Position numbers and translations under genes: made by a program. The notes under the pieces are model-generated. The model saw only the letters and a program-made list of their open reading frames with translations. It searched no databases and was not told the DNA's origin. Shown piece after piece: positions 1-7,775 of a stretch of 52,173 nucleotides of DNA. Source of the stretch: Candidatus Chloroploca sp. Khr17 (GTDB lineage Bacteria > Chloroflexota > Chloroflexia > Chloroflexales > Chloroflexaceae); contig NZ_RYFF01000039.1 of NCBI RefSeq assembly GCF_004138165.1, positions 1 through 52,173 of the forward strand, given 5' to 3'. Each line of letters begins with the position of its first letter. Within the stretch, counting starts at the first letter, position 1.

Positions 1-2693
1 CGGATGGCGTGACGCTGGTGGCACGTATGCACCGCATTTGACCAAGACTCGTGTCCAAAGGTGCTTGACACATTCCGGTAGTTCCCTTGGGCATAGTGCA
101 GGAGCGCGAGATTGTTGAGGCTTCCAGCGGTCTGCGGATGCTCGGGGCCGAGCACGCGCTCGCGGAGGGCCAAGGCGCGTTCATAGAGCGGGCGGGCCGC
201 GTCGTAGTTCCCTTGGGCTTGGTGCAGGCCCGCGAGATTGTTGAGGCTGGTGGCGGTCTGCGGATGCTCGGGGCCGAGCACGCGCTCGCTGAGGGCCAGG
301 GCGCGTTCATAGAGCGGACGGGCCGCGTCGTAGTTCCCTTGGGCATAGTGCAGGCCCGCGAGATTGTTGAGGCTTCCAGCGGTCTGCGGATGCTCGGGGC
401 CGAGCACGCGCTCGCTGAGGGCCAGGGCGCGTTCATAGAGCGGGCGGGCCGCGTCGTAGTTCCCTTGGGCGTCCAGCAGGCCCGCGAGATTGTTGAGGCT
501 TAAGGCGGTATTGGGATGCTCGGGGCCGAGCACGCGCTCACGGATATCCAGGGCGCGTTCGGCGTAGGGCTGGGCTAGGGCATAGCTGCCCAAGCGATCC
601 AGGTGCCGTCCCAGCCAGAGGCAGAGATCTGCCGCTCGTGCATCCTCGCGCCCCATGGCCGCATCGGTGAACCCGCGCAGGATGGGCAGGAAGGCGGTGA
701 TTGGCGCAAGGGTTGGAGCGTCCACCATGTTCCCGGACACACGAATCACCACCCGCTCCACGGCGGCCTGGGCGTCGGGATCAGCGCTCACCTGGCGCAC
801 GTAGGCCCCGACGAGCCGATGCATGCGTAGGCTCTCAGCGCCGTCGCGCTCGATGAGGCCCAAGGCGACGAGGCGATCAAGGGCGGCTTCGGCCACCAAC
901 TCCGCGTCGGTGTCGTCATCAGCTTGCGCCAGTGTCGCCAGCAGCAACGCGGTCGGAACGACCTCCCCCGGCACGAGATGCGCCGCACGAGCGAGCAGTT
1001 TCAAGGCCAGCGCGTCCTCGGTCGCAGCGGGATCAAGCCGTTCGTAGCTCAGGGCGAAGCTGCGGGCCACGTCGCGGTTGTGGCCGGTCGGCAGCGTGCC
1101 ATCCTGTTCGCGCAGCGGTAGGCGGTCGAAGAGCCGTGGGCTGCGCAGTTCTTGCAGGTAGCGCTCACCGCTCCAGCGCCTGCCCAGGCTCGCCAGGAAG
1201 CGCCCGGCGAGGTGCAGGGCCAGCGGCAAATCCCCGAGTTCCTGGGCGAGCTCGTCAGCCTCCTGGTCGCGCAGATCAGGCCGGTGTTGGCGCAGTAATT
1301 CGCAGCTTTCGGCCCGGCTGAGCACGCCGAGCGCATGGCGCTGCACGCCCAGGTCACCGGGCCAGGCGGGGTTGCGGCTGGTGATCAGTACTCGGGTCGC
1401 GCCGCCAGGATGGTGCGCACGTACCAACTGTGGGTCTTCGCAGTTGTCGAAGATCAGCAGGTAGGGTAGGCCGCAGGCCAGGCGCGAACGTACCAGATTG
1501 ACCTGCTCGTTGAGTTTGAGGCCCGCCGCGTCGGTGAAGAGTTGGAGATGGGCGGCCCCCCCCAGGCGGGCGAACTCGGTCGGAATGGTGTCAGGCTGGG
1601 CAAAGGAGAGCCAGAAGACGCCGGCGAAGTGCTGACCGTAGCGAGCGGCGAACTCAACGGCCAACTGAGTCTTGCCAATGCCACCCAGACCACTGGCAAC
1701 GGCGGCTTGCCCCTGGTTCACCGCGACACTCTGGCCCCCTTTGAGCAGCGTGGCGAGCGCCAGGAGGTCGGCTTCACGTCCGACGAACTGGTGATTGCGT
1801 CTCAGCCCGCCCAGCCACGCGCCAGGGGGCAGCACGTCCTGCGGCGGGGGGATCGTCGCGGTCGGCAGGGCCGCGAGCGTGGCCTGGGCCGCAGCGAGTT
1901 CTTCGGCGGTCGCCGCAACAGGGCGGGGGGTGAAGGCTTGCTGGAAAACCTTGTCGCCGTAAATGACATCGCCTGCATTTTTGTTGACATCACGCCCAGC
2001 GACATCGCCCATCGTCACATCACGGAACTGGTTGCCGCTGCCAAAATCCACCAGCGCCTGGCGCTGCGTATCACGCAAGGCGGTCAGCGCCGCGATCACC
2101 TCGTCGAAGCGAGCATCGCTGCGGGCCGTGAGCGCTGCGATCACCCGGTCAGCTTCGGCGATCATGGCTGGCCCCAACGCGCCGCCGCTCACGTGCAGGC
2201 GCTCCATGTCGGCACTGACACGGGTAAGCAGATCGTACTGGGCGCGCAGCAGATCGCTCTGCGCCCCTTGTTCCTCAGCGATGGCCGCAAGCGCTTGGGG
2301 CAGCGCGTCGAGGGTACGGAGCAGCCGCGCCAGTTCAGTGGCGAGCGCCTGGTCACTAACCGCCGCCGCATCGAGGCGCTGGCCCAGAGTGGCCACCCAC
2401 GCCGGATCCGGTTCGTCCTCCGCGAGCGCGGCCTGCACGCCGTCAGCGGCCAGATTGCCGATCCAGCCCGCCAGCGCGTTCATGCCCATGCCGGTGAGCC
2501 AGGCGACCACCGGCCCGGTCGCCAGCGTCCCAACGCCCAGCCCTGCCAGCAGCGGAGCCAGCCCCGCCGCGCCGAGCAGGCCCAGCGTGGCCGCGCCGCC
2601 CGCCCCAGCGAGCAGCGCAGGCCAGCGGGTGCGGCGCAGCCCGGCGCGGGCCTGGATGGTCAACGGATCGTCAGCGGGCGGCGTTGGTGGCAT
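1..2693 (-). CDS. NB-ARC ATPase with C-terminal TPR repeats (STAND protein), 3' end outside the window
   Basis: The frame is open from the ATG at 2693 to the window edge, about 897 codons, with no stop seen. In order it shows a Gly/Ala-rich hydrophobic N-terminus (about residues 20-75), a linker, a P-loop GLGGIGKTQ near residue 335, a Walker-B-like LLIFDNCED, a sensor-like ATRVLITSRNP, a GDLPLALHLAG motif and, from about residue 690, TPR units of 42 residues with the signature LGPEHPQTA..LNNLA. These are hallmarks of STAND NTPases, which oligomerise on sensing a ligand; many act in defence or signalling. No effector domain is evident in the visible part. An alternative ATG lies 18 bases upstream at 2711. 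The lower start is preferred because a decayed copy at 3577-3690 conserves MPPTPP and has an in-frame stop just upstream. Below about position 80 the TPR pattern stops abruptly while the frame stays open, so the gene may be broken there. Confidence 0.85.
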   Translation of the reverse strand, partial: MPPTPPADDPLTIQARAGLRRTRWPALLAGAGGAATLGLLGAAGLAPLLAGLGVGTLATGPVVAWLTGMGMNALAGWIGNLAADGVQAALAEDEPDPAWVATLGQRLDAAAVSDQALATELARLLRTLDALPQALAAIAEEQGAQSDLLRAQYDLLTRVSADMERLHVSGGALGPAMIAEADRVIAALTARSDARFDEVIAALTALRDTQRQALVDFGSGNQFRDVTMGDVAGRDVNKNAGDVIYGDKVFQQAFTPRPVAATAEELAAAQATLAALPTATIPPPQDVLPPGAWLGGLRRNHQFVGREADLLALATLLKGGQSVAVNQGQAAVASGLGGIGKTQLAVEFAARYGQHFAGVFWLSFAQPDTIPTEFARLGGAAHLQLFTDAAGLKLNEQVNLVRSRLACGLPYLLIFDNCEDPQLVRAHHPGGATRVLITSRNPAWPGDLGVQRHALGVLSRAESCELLRQHRPDLRDQEADELAQELGDLPLALHLAGRFLASLGRRWSGERYLQELRSPRLFDRLPLREQDGTLPTGHNRDVARSFALSYERLDPAATEDALALKLLARAAHLVPGEVVPTALLLATLAQADDDTDAELVAEAALDRLVALGLIERDGAESLRMHRLVGAYVRQVSADPDAQAAVERVVIRVSGNMVDAPTLAPITAFLPILRGFTDAAMGREDARAADLCLWLGRHLDRLGSYALAQPYAERALDIRERVLGPEHPNTALSLNNLAGLLDAQGNYDAARPLYERALALSERVLGPEHPQTAGSLNNLAGLHYAQGNYDAARPLYERALALSERVLGPEHPQTATSLNNLAGLHQAQGNYDAARPLYERALALRERVLGPEHPQTAGSLNNLALLHYAQGNYRNVSSTFGHESWSNAVHTCHQRHAI

Positions 2694-2828
2694 CGGGATT
2701 GCCCCTGTCATGTTGTCTTGGTTGCCTGCCCTCAGGATACTCGCTTGCAGGCACGAATCTTTTCTCTTTTCTCTCGCCTTTTTCGTCCGCAACTGGCCTC
2801 GCCCCGCCCGCCCCGCCCAGGCTTGCCT

Positions 2829-3236
2829 TCATAACTGGGCCATGAGTTCAGCAGGCGTCAAGACTGGCATCGGCGCATGGGCAAAATCAGCGCCATTTCG
2901 CGTCACAATCGCTGCAACTCCGAGGCGTATCGCACAGGCCACCAGGAGATTATCCTCAAAATCATGGCCCGGCAGCGCGGTCGCATCTTCAAGGGTCTGG
3001 CGATCAACCGGTGCGATTGCAAAGGCAGCGAGGCACAACCCAACCGCCACCTGCGCCCGCGCCAGATCAGTTGTGCGGCGCGCAATGTAGAAAATGTCGG
3101 TGAGTGTTGATGCCGGAAGAAAGCCAACCAGACGCCCACGGTCACAGGCGTCCCACACGGCGCTGGCCTCAACCACAAATGGGGCACGATCAAGCAACAC
3201 ATCAAGCACACTATTGGTGTCAAGCAGGACGTTCAT
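2829..3236 (-). CDS. PIN-domain toxin (VapC-like)
   Basis: 135 aa starting MNVLLDTNSVLDVLL, the usual PIN opening with the first metal-binding Asp. The C-terminal part carries DFEDNLLVACA and IVTRNGADF, which supply the remaining acidic residues. PIN toxins are Mg-dependent ribonucleases that cut tRNA, rRNA or mRNA and are neutralised by a partner antitoxin. The start at 3236 is chosen because it overlaps the stop of the upstream antitoxin gene in an ATGA, showing translational coupling; the longer frame from 3272 would run into that gene. In the middle region the usual Glu of the fold appears as TLTDIFY, so an Asp may replace it. The product should be a small cytosolic protein. The family call is firm; the target RNA is unknown. 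Confidence 0.85.
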   Translation of the reverse strand: MNVLLDTNSVLDVLLDRAPFVVEASAVWDACDRGRLVGFLPASTLTDIFYIARRTTDLARAQVAVGLCLAAFAIAPVDRQTLEDATALPGHDFEDNLLVACAIRLGVAAIVTRNGADFAHAPMPVLTPAELMAQL

Positions 3237-3469
3237 AGCCCATACCGTTCCGTGCGCCGCTCGTTCAGCCACTCCGCTACCTGTGCGTCGGACGGCGGAG
3301 CCTGATCGGTCGCAAGCAAACCGCGTGCGTGGGGGAGGGTCGGGCGTGGCTCCCGTTCCACCGGTGCGAGGGTGCCGAGCACATCCTGTACGAGCGCAAA
3401 GCGTTGTGCGGCGGGCCAGGAGCGCACTAACCTCAGGATCGTTTCATAATCGCTTGTTTGGGCTGACAT
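3233..3469 (-). CDS. antitoxin of the PIN toxin
   Basis: 78 aa from the ATG at 3469, which is preceded by a good ribosome site (GGAGGG, read on the minus strand). The protein is charged, reads MSAQTSDYETILRLVRSW at its start, and ends in an Arg/Glu-rich stretch (AEWLNERRTERYGL) that would suit wrapping round a toxin. I do not recognise a strong DNA-binding motif. The assignment rests mainly on position: it lies directly upstream of the PIN gene and overlaps it by four bases (ATGA). A longer reading from 3538 is possible but adds low-complexity residues before the ribosome site. Pairs of this shape usually repress their own promoter; no operator was identified here. Confidence 0.65.
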   Translation of the reverse strand: MSAQTSDYETILRLVRSWPAAQRFALVQDVLGTLAPVEREPRPTLPHARGLLATDQAPPSDAQVAEWLNERRTERYGL

Positions 3470-3576
3470 ACCCACCCTCCTGTGATCCAACCGTCTTCGT
3501 TCTTGTTCTGATCGCCGTTCGTTCATGAGGGCCAGCACGCGCTTGATCCGCGCTGTGCCATCGTCGTTGCGTCTGG

Positions 3577-3690
3577 TTCGGTCAACGGATCGTCGTGTGG
3601 CGGCGTTGGTGGCATCGACGAGGCCCTGTCAGCGTAGGATGCGTTGCATGTCCTCAGTATACCCGATTTCAGACACGAATCTGTGCGGCT
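3577..3690 (-). pseudogene. decayed copy of the 5' end of the NB-ARC gene
   Basis: This stretch resembles 2661-2762, the start and upstream region of the NB-ARC gene. Shared blocks include the codons for MPPTPP followed by DDPLT, and the upstream sequence around CCTCAG.ATAC and CACGAATCT. In this copy a stop codon precedes the MPPTPP ATG and the reading frame ends within about 30 codons. It looks like the scar of a tandem duplication of the STAND gene, or of recombination, with the toxin-antitoxin pair now lying between the two copies. The rest of 3470-3576 shows nothing I can name. Confidence 0.6.
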
Positions 3691-3715
3691 TGACGGAGCG
3701 TACTGACCCACGCTG

Positions 3716-3840
3716 CTTTTTTGACGCCAAGGCGCGAAGGCGCAAAGCTTCGGGCAACGGAGGTGGGCGGCACCAGTCTCGTCATGCGTGCGAGCGTCCC
3801 TCATGATCCTCTGCGCCTTGGCGTCTTTGCGTCAAACCTG
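3716..3840. repeat. MITE-like inverted repeat with GACGCCAAGGCGC ends
   Basis: The left end reads TTTTTGACGCCAAGGCGC and continues with GAAGGCGCAAAG. The right end, 3811-3840, reads CTGCGCCTTGGCGTC and continues TTTGCGTCAAAC, close to its reverse complement. About 60 non-coding bases lie between. Related ends recur elsewhere in this window in gaps between genes (4486-4700, 5213-5272, 34900-35030, 35370-35550). The element has no coding capacity and falls between two toxin-antitoxin remnants. Confidence 0.6.
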
Positions 3841-3864
3841 GCCATGAGGCTCACGCAGCCAGCA

Positions 3865-4089
3865 TCACGCGGCATAATCGCGCACATCCACCTGGATCCC
3901 CACGGCAGCGAGGTGCTCGGCAGTCGTGAGCAACGTCCTTGCCGCCTCTTCATTGACGTAGGCTTCGCCACAGTTGGGACAGATCTGGGCCGGGACGCCA
4001 CGGACAACAAAGGTCAGTTTCCCCCGCGTGAGGGTCACCGTCGTAGTGCCAGGCGCGGTCTCGGCCTGACGACAGATAACACACGTCAT
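3865..4089 (-). CDS. MqsA/YgiT-type zinc-finger antitoxin
   Basis: 74 aa with two CxxC pairs (CVIC near the start and CPNC around residue 38), the zinc-binding N-terminal domain of the MqsA/YgiT family. In full-length MqsA this domain binds the toxin, while a separate helix-turn-helix binds DNA; here the protein ends in NEEAARTLL and VDVRDYAA with no helix-turn-helix, as in the many short members that pair with DUF4258 toxins. The start ATG overlaps the stop of an upstream frame (ATGA) that encodes a DUF4258-like tail, so the pair was once an ordinary operon. The toxin gene is broken, so this may be an orphan antitoxin. Confidence 0.75.
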   Translation of the reverse strand: MTCVICRQAETAPGTTTVTLTRGKLTFVVRGVPAQICPNCGEAYVNEEAARTLLTTAEHLAAVGIQVDVRDYAA

Positions 4090-4190
4090 GGGCGTTTCCT
4101 TTTGAAATCAGCTTCCCACAAGGCTGGATCAGGCTCATAGGCGGTAATGATAATGATTTCGTCCTCCAACCGCGCCCCCTCGACAAACTG
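4086..4190 (-). pseudogene. C-terminal remnant of a DUF4258 toxin
   Basis: The minus-strand frame ending at 4086 reads VEGARLEDEIIIITAYEPD and then PALWEADFKRKRP before the stop. That is the typical end of DUF4258 proteins (a beta strand, then YEPD..LWE.DFKRR), the usual partners of short YgiT-type antitoxins. The stop overlaps the antitoxin start. No matching N-terminal half lies upstream: a different frame takes over near 4190. The gene is therefore truncated by a deletion or frameshift and cannot make a normal toxin. Confidence 0.6.
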
Positions 4191-4323
4191 TTGCTCCACT
4201 GCGCACCAACGCATCCATTTCCTGTTCAAGCGCGAAGCATGACCACTTCATCAGTTGAACCGGTGCTACAGCGCGACCTGCCTGTTGCAAAAGGAGCAAG
4301 ACAGCTTTTTGGCGATTGAGCAT
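4191..4323 (-). pseudogene. N-terminal fragment of a small protein fused to the toxin remnant
   Basis: A frame opening with ATG at 4323 reads MLNRQKAVLLLLQQAGRAVA then PVQLMKWSCFALEQE, an amphipathic start resembling SocA/DUF4065-like or related small regulators in which a KLLL..AG.P...QL.K motif occurs. After about 45 codons the similarity stops and the sequence continues out of frame into the DUF4258 tail. I read it as a junction between two broken genes. The family name is tentative. Confidence 0.3.
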
Positions 4324-4485
4324 CTGAAATAATCCGCAGATCGAAGGTTCGATGACCCTATTATGGCATGCGTACCAGCGTATCGCAACGTTCTTGCCGC
4401 AACAAAAGCCAACCCCATCGACAATGGGGACACCGAGGCTCGTTCGGCGTATGCACCGTGCCCAAGCAGCGCCAGCACTGCTGCA

Positions 4486-4724
4486 CGTTTTGACGCCAAG
4501 GCGCAAGGGCGCAAAGCTTCGGACAACGGAGGTTAGCGCACCAGCCTGGTCAGGTGAGCGCCCTACGGTGGTTGTTGTGACGCCAAGGCGCGAAGGCGTA
4601 AAGATCGCACCGCCAGGGCGTGCTGCACCACCCACGATCAGGCCCGCCGCTTCGCTCGCGCCCCGTTGCGCCTCTGCACCTTGGCCTCAACCATACCGAC
4701 ACACCATCGGCGCAAAAGCGTCCC
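4486..4724. repeat. further copies of the dispersed GACGCCAAGGCGC element
   Basis: TTTTGACGCCAAGGCGCAAG begins near 4489 and a second left end, TGACGCCAAGGCGCGAAGGC, begins near 4578. A right end (GTTGCGCCTCTGCACCTTGG) closes the second copy near 4690. The stretch 4324-4724 contains no gene I can support, only these elements and short unique sequence. Confidence 0.5.
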
Positions 4725-4912
4725 TCACGCCCCCTGCCCCTGCGCCACCAGCGCCGTGACCTGCGCCTGCAACGCCGTCACCGCCTCGGCGAGCTGCGCC
4801 ACCTCCGCCCGCGCCTCGGCCTCCTGCCGCGCCACCTCCGCCCGCGCCTCGGCCACCTGCTGCGCCGCCACCTCCGCGTGCGCCTGCGCCTCCAGCAGCA
4901 ACCGGCTGGGGG
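4725..4912 (-). pseudogene. coiled-coil tail remnant, Uma2-nuclease-like
   Basis: The minus-strand frame ending at the stop 4725-4727 encodes LLLEAQAHAEVAAQQVAEAR and continues as Ala/Glu/Arg/Gln heptads to VTALQAQVTALVAQGQGA. Ala-Glu-Arg coiled tails of this kind end many Uma2-family (PD-(D/E)XK) proteins in Chloroflexota and cyanobacteria. Upstream of about 4912 the frame turns into tandem AAAGATGAAAGCGG repeats with no nuclease domain, so only the tail survives. An unrelated coiled-coil gene is an alternative. Confidence 0.4.
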
Positions 4913-5482
4913 AAAGATGAAAGCGGAAAGATGAAAGCGGAAAAGCGGCGAGCGCCTGAGGACGCGCTGCACACCGCCGCATGGTCACGGAGCGCGTTTC
5001 GCACGACCCGTCGCGCCGTTGCGTCAAACCAAGCGGCCAGGCCGGGCGAAAACCATCTCGCTTTCGGCTGGAATGACGCAAACGAGATGGTTGCAAGGGA
5101 GGCCGAGGCGTCCTGCGCTACGCGGGGGGCGGGCGACGTACCAGCGGGCGCGGGCACAGGCCCACCACGGGCAGGCCCACCCGCTGGTCACGGTGATCGG
5201 GCGGGGGAGCGTTTGACGCCAAGGGGCCAGGGCGCACCGAGCGCAATGCCCCGTTGCGCCTCGGCGTCAAACCGAGCGGGCATGAAGGGAATCCATGCCC
5301 CGCTGCGCTGCGGAAGCTGTCATCTGCGTCATCTGCGCACAATCGAAATGACGTTGCCTCAGCCCTACCCGCCCAGCGGTGAGGGATGCGCTGGTGGCCC
5401 GGTAGTGCTACACTGAAGAGTGACTTCAGTGATGCTTTGAGGTAGAAAAAAGAAACAACAGGATGGCTGAATTCAAATAAGG
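4913..5482. other. gene-free stretch with short tandem and inverted repeats
   Basis: 4917-4946 holds about two copies of a 14-base unit (AAAGATGAAAGCGG). 5213-5272 is a compact inverted repeat whose outer ends are GTTTGACGCC and GGCGTCAAAC, a short member of the dispersed element family. An isolated right end (GTTGCGTCAAACC) sits near 5022-5034. No open frame here resembles a known protein. The last 70 bases before 5483 are more AT-rich and probably hold the promoter of the DUF433 gene. Confidence 0.5.
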
Positions 5483-5488
5483 ATGAGG

Positions 5489-5812
5489 ATGAATCTGGAA
5501 GCCTATTTTACTATTCTGGCACCTGATGACATCCGGATCACGAGGACACGGATCGGGATCGAGAGCGTGTTGTATGAGTATGTCCATCGTGGTCAGGCTG
5601 CTGAAGCCATTGCCGCGCACTTTCCTTCGCTGAGCCTGGAGCATGTCGATGCGACCATCCTCTGGTATCTGCGCGATCAAGAGCGCTTGGCAACGTACCT
5701 GGCGACCTGGCTCGCCAGTAGTGCGGCCGCACAAGCGACCCAGGATCGTGACCCTCCCCCGGTGGTGCGCAAACTCCGTCAACGGCGCACCGTGCAGGAA
5801 GCAGCATCGTGA
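5489..5812 (+). CDS. DUF433 family protein, likely antitoxin
   Basis: About 107 aa. Residues 30-70 contain the DUF433 helix-turn-helix pattern: GQAAEAIAAHFPSLSLEHVD followed by ATILWYLRDQERLATYL. DUF433 proteins are small winged-helix DNA binders usually encoded just before a PIN-like DUF5615 toxin. The second ATG (5489) is preferred over 5483 because AAGG then lies six bases upstream. The next bases, from 5822, look like the start of such a toxin but break off at once, leaving this antitoxin without a partner. The Arg-rich C-terminus (VVRKLRQRRTVQEAAS) may be its natural end. Confidence 0.7.
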   Translation: MNLEAYFTILAPDDIRITRTRIGIESVLYEYVHRGQAAEAIAAHFPSLSLEHVDATILWYLRDQERLATYLATWLASSAAAQATQDRDPPPVVRKLRQRRTVQEAAS

Positions 5813-5821
5813 GGTACGGCC

Positions 5822-5862
5822 GTGCGCTATCTGCTTGATGGTGTTGGCAAACGTGCAACGGG
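5822..5862 (+). pseudogene. 5' stub of a DUF5615 (PIN-like) toxin
   Basis: Nine bases after the DUF433 stop, GTGCGCTATCTGCTTGATGG reads V/M-R-Y-L-L-D-G, the usual opening of DUF5615 toxins (MRYLLD.). The following codons do not continue the family, and the 3' end of the oppositely oriented gene begins at 5863. I read this as a toxin truncated by a deletion. Only seven codons support it, so the call is weak by itself and rests on the neighbouring antitoxin. Confidence 0.35.
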
Positions 5863-6879
5863 TTACCGGCGGCGACGGACAGAGTCCTTTGGTTCTGGGT
5901 TTTTGGCCGAACCATCGCCCTCACGTGACCGTCGGCTCTGGTGTATCCACGCAAATCGGATCGGGTCTTCTTCGAGCAAGAAATCCTCCAATGCTCTTCG
6001 TTGAGGCGGGGGCAGTTGAGAGAGGATGGTGCGAATATCTCGATCAATGACAGCAACGTTCGCACCTCGTTCTATGGCTTTGTCGTACCACGCTTGTCCA
6101 AGTGCATGCTGTCCCGTTTGCATGTAAACTGCGCCCAGCAGGGTGCAAGGACGATAATCTTTGGGTTGAAGTTCGTGCGCTTGCTCGCCCATCAGCAGCG
6201 CGTTTGACCAGTGTTTGAGGTCTCTCATCACGCCACCATGAGTGGTGAGGATCGCTGCATGCAGCTTGGGCGGGTGCTCCCTGGGATTGATCGTGCTGAG
6301 GAGGGCATCAGCATTATGAGAACCATTACACTTACGATAATGACTACTGGCGTTGACGGCGGCCCATGGGTCGTGGGTCTTGTGGAATTCACTGGCAAAA
6401 AAGCGGGCTTCCAAGTGATGGAACGCACTACGGAGCGCAGGGGTGAAGTAGCCCTCGCCGATGCTAACTAACCATGCTCTGTCCTTTTCGTGCAGCCGCT
6501 GGCCTGCGCTCACCCGCTTCAAGATATCCATTAACCGATGGGGACAGCGCGGCGCAACAAAATCAGGAATTCCGTATCGCTGACATAGCGCTTGATTCGC
6601 GTTGTTGACCTCGTCAAGGGAGCGGCGTTCCTGTTCAAGTCGACCGGCTTCACGGATCTCCGCTTGGGCTTCACGCGCCCGTTTTGCCTTCACCGCTTGC
6701 TGCATACGTCGCGCTTGTTCAGCAAGCGCTAGTTCATGGAAGCGTTCATACGACAACGCACCGATAGCAAGGCGATACAATTCATACAGCCCTTGCTGCA
6801 GTAAAAAATCAAGAGTGGAGGGCGTGAGGGGTTGCTCATCGTGAAGAGCGCTCAGGATCCTTTGCAGGCGAGTATCCAC
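5863..6879 (-). CDS. hypothetical protein with TPR-like C-terminal half
   Basis: 338 aa from a GTG start at 6879. Residues 60-90 form a charged helical segment (AEQARRMQQAVKAKRAREAQ). Residues 205-275 look like two TPR-type helical pairs (HWSNALLMGEQAHELQPKDY, then LLGAVYMQTGQHALGQAWYD). A CxxxxxxCPHRLMDILKR segment lies near residue 100-115. There is no signal peptide and no membrane segment, so it should be cytosolic. I do not recognise a catalytic domain. It stands alone, facing the DUF433 gene. The C-terminus is Arg/Lys-rich (DSVRRRR). It may be a scaffold or a defence-associated repeat protein, but the sequence does not decide. Confidence 0.6.
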   Translation of the reverse strand: MDTRLQRILSALHDEQPLTPSTLDFLLQQGLYELYRLAIGALSYERFHELALAEQARRMQQAVKAKRAREAQAEIREAGRLEQERRSLDEVNNANQALCQRYGIPDFVAPRCPHRLMDILKRVSAGQRLHEKDRAWLVSIGEGYFTPALRSAFHHLEARFFASEFHKTHDPWAAVNASSHYRKCNGSHNADALLSTINPREHPPKLHAAILTTHGGVMRDLKHWSNALLMGEQAHELQPKDYRPCTLLGAVYMQTGQHALGQAWYDKAIERGANVAVIDRDIRTILSQLPPPQRRALEDFLLEEDPIRFAWIHQSRRSREGDGSAKNPEPKDSVRRRR

Positions 6880-7199
6880 GATGCTTGCGTCCGGAATGTC
6901 ATCAACACCATAATGTCGTGCAATGTCAAGCTGTGCATGAGAGTCTCGTTATCGTTATGCAGACGGTGCTTTTATTATCCCAGCAAGGGTTTATCTTATA
7001 ACTGAAAATATACCTTATTTCATTTCATGAAGATATGGCCTCACAGTCCCATTGTTCTCTAGTACTGAGCGGCAGATGAGGAATTCTGATCTGAAGAAGC
7101 CGAGGTAATCCTAACCCAACACGTTGTACAGAGTCCGGTGTTGTGGTAACGTGCATGTGGCGCAGGAGACAAAGCCCTCTGTCACGAAAGGAGCAGCCC
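6880..7199. other. AT-rich divergent intergenic region
   Basis: This 320-base gap separates the minus-strand TPR-like gene from the plus-strand cold-shock/DUF1294 gene. Positions about 6945-7035 are clearly AT-rich for this window and probably carry the promoters. A TTGACA on the minus strand at 6924-6929 could be a -35 box for the left gene, but no convincing -10 box follows. No coding sequence or repeat was found. Confidence 0.4.
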
Positions 7200-7775
7200 A
7201 TGGCCCGTCGTCAGCGCGGGGTCATCCGTACCTGGAAGGCTGCGCAGGGCTATGGCTTCCTTGCCCCCGAGGACGGCGGCGAGGAGGTCTTTGTCCACAT
7301 CACGGCGGTCGTCGCCGGTCGGCACCGCCTCGGCCCCGGCAGCGTGGTGGTCTATGACCTGGGCCGCGATGCCCAGCAGCGCCTCCGCGCCGTGAACGTC
7401 CGCGTCGGCCCCGGCCTCGGCACGCCGCTGCGCCTTGCCCTGCTCGCCAGCAGCCTCTTTCTGCTCGCCGTCGGCGTCATCAGTTGGCTCGGCTTGCTGC
7501 CCGCCTGGATCGTGCTGGCCTATCTGCTGCTCAGCGGGTTCACCGCCCTGGTCTACCGCTTTGACAAACGCCAGGCCACCCAGGGCCAGCGGCGCGTCCC
7601 TGAAGCGACGTTGCACCTACTCGACGCCCTCGGCGGCTGGCCGGGAGCGCTGATCGCGCAGTGGGCGCTGCACCACAAAACCCGGAAGGGGGCCTACCAA
7701 CTCACCTTCTGGCTGCTGGTGGGCCTGCACCTGCTCGGGCTGGCCGGGGTGGTGTGGGTGGTGGGGCGGGGCTGA
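7200..7775 (+). CDS. cold-shock domain plus DUF1294 membrane protein
   Basis: 191 aa from the ATG at 7200, preceded by AAAGGAG. Residues 5-65 are a cold-shock (OB-fold) domain: GVIRTWKAAQGYGFLAPEDG followed by GEEVFVHITAV, close to the GxVKWFNxxKGYGFI and VFVH motifs. Residues 75-190 form a DUF1294 domain with hydrophobic segments LALLASSLFLLAVGVISWLG, WIVLAYLLLSGFTAL and WLLVGLHLLGLAGVVWVV, and the conserved YRFDKRQA and KTRKGAYQ stretches. This fusion is common in bacteria; it would place a nucleic-acid-binding domain at the inner membrane, with unknown role. A longer frame from 7143 has no ribosome site. It appears to be transcribed alone. Confidence 0.85.
   Translation: MARRQRGVIRTWKAAQGYGFLAPEDGGEEVFVHITAVVAGRHRLGPGSVVVYDLGRDAQQRLRAVNVRVGPGLGTPLRLALLASSLFLLAVGVISWLGLLPAWIVLAYLLLSGFTALVYRFDKRQATQGQRRVPEATLHLLDALGGWPGALIAQWALHHKTRKGAYQLTFWLLVGLHLLGLAGVVWVVGRG

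Noticed and set aside
1542-3090. Long plus-strand frames at 1542-2834 and 1963-3090
   Set aside because: They are antisense shadows of the NB-ARC gene; the minus strand shows P-loop, GLPL-like and TPR motifs.
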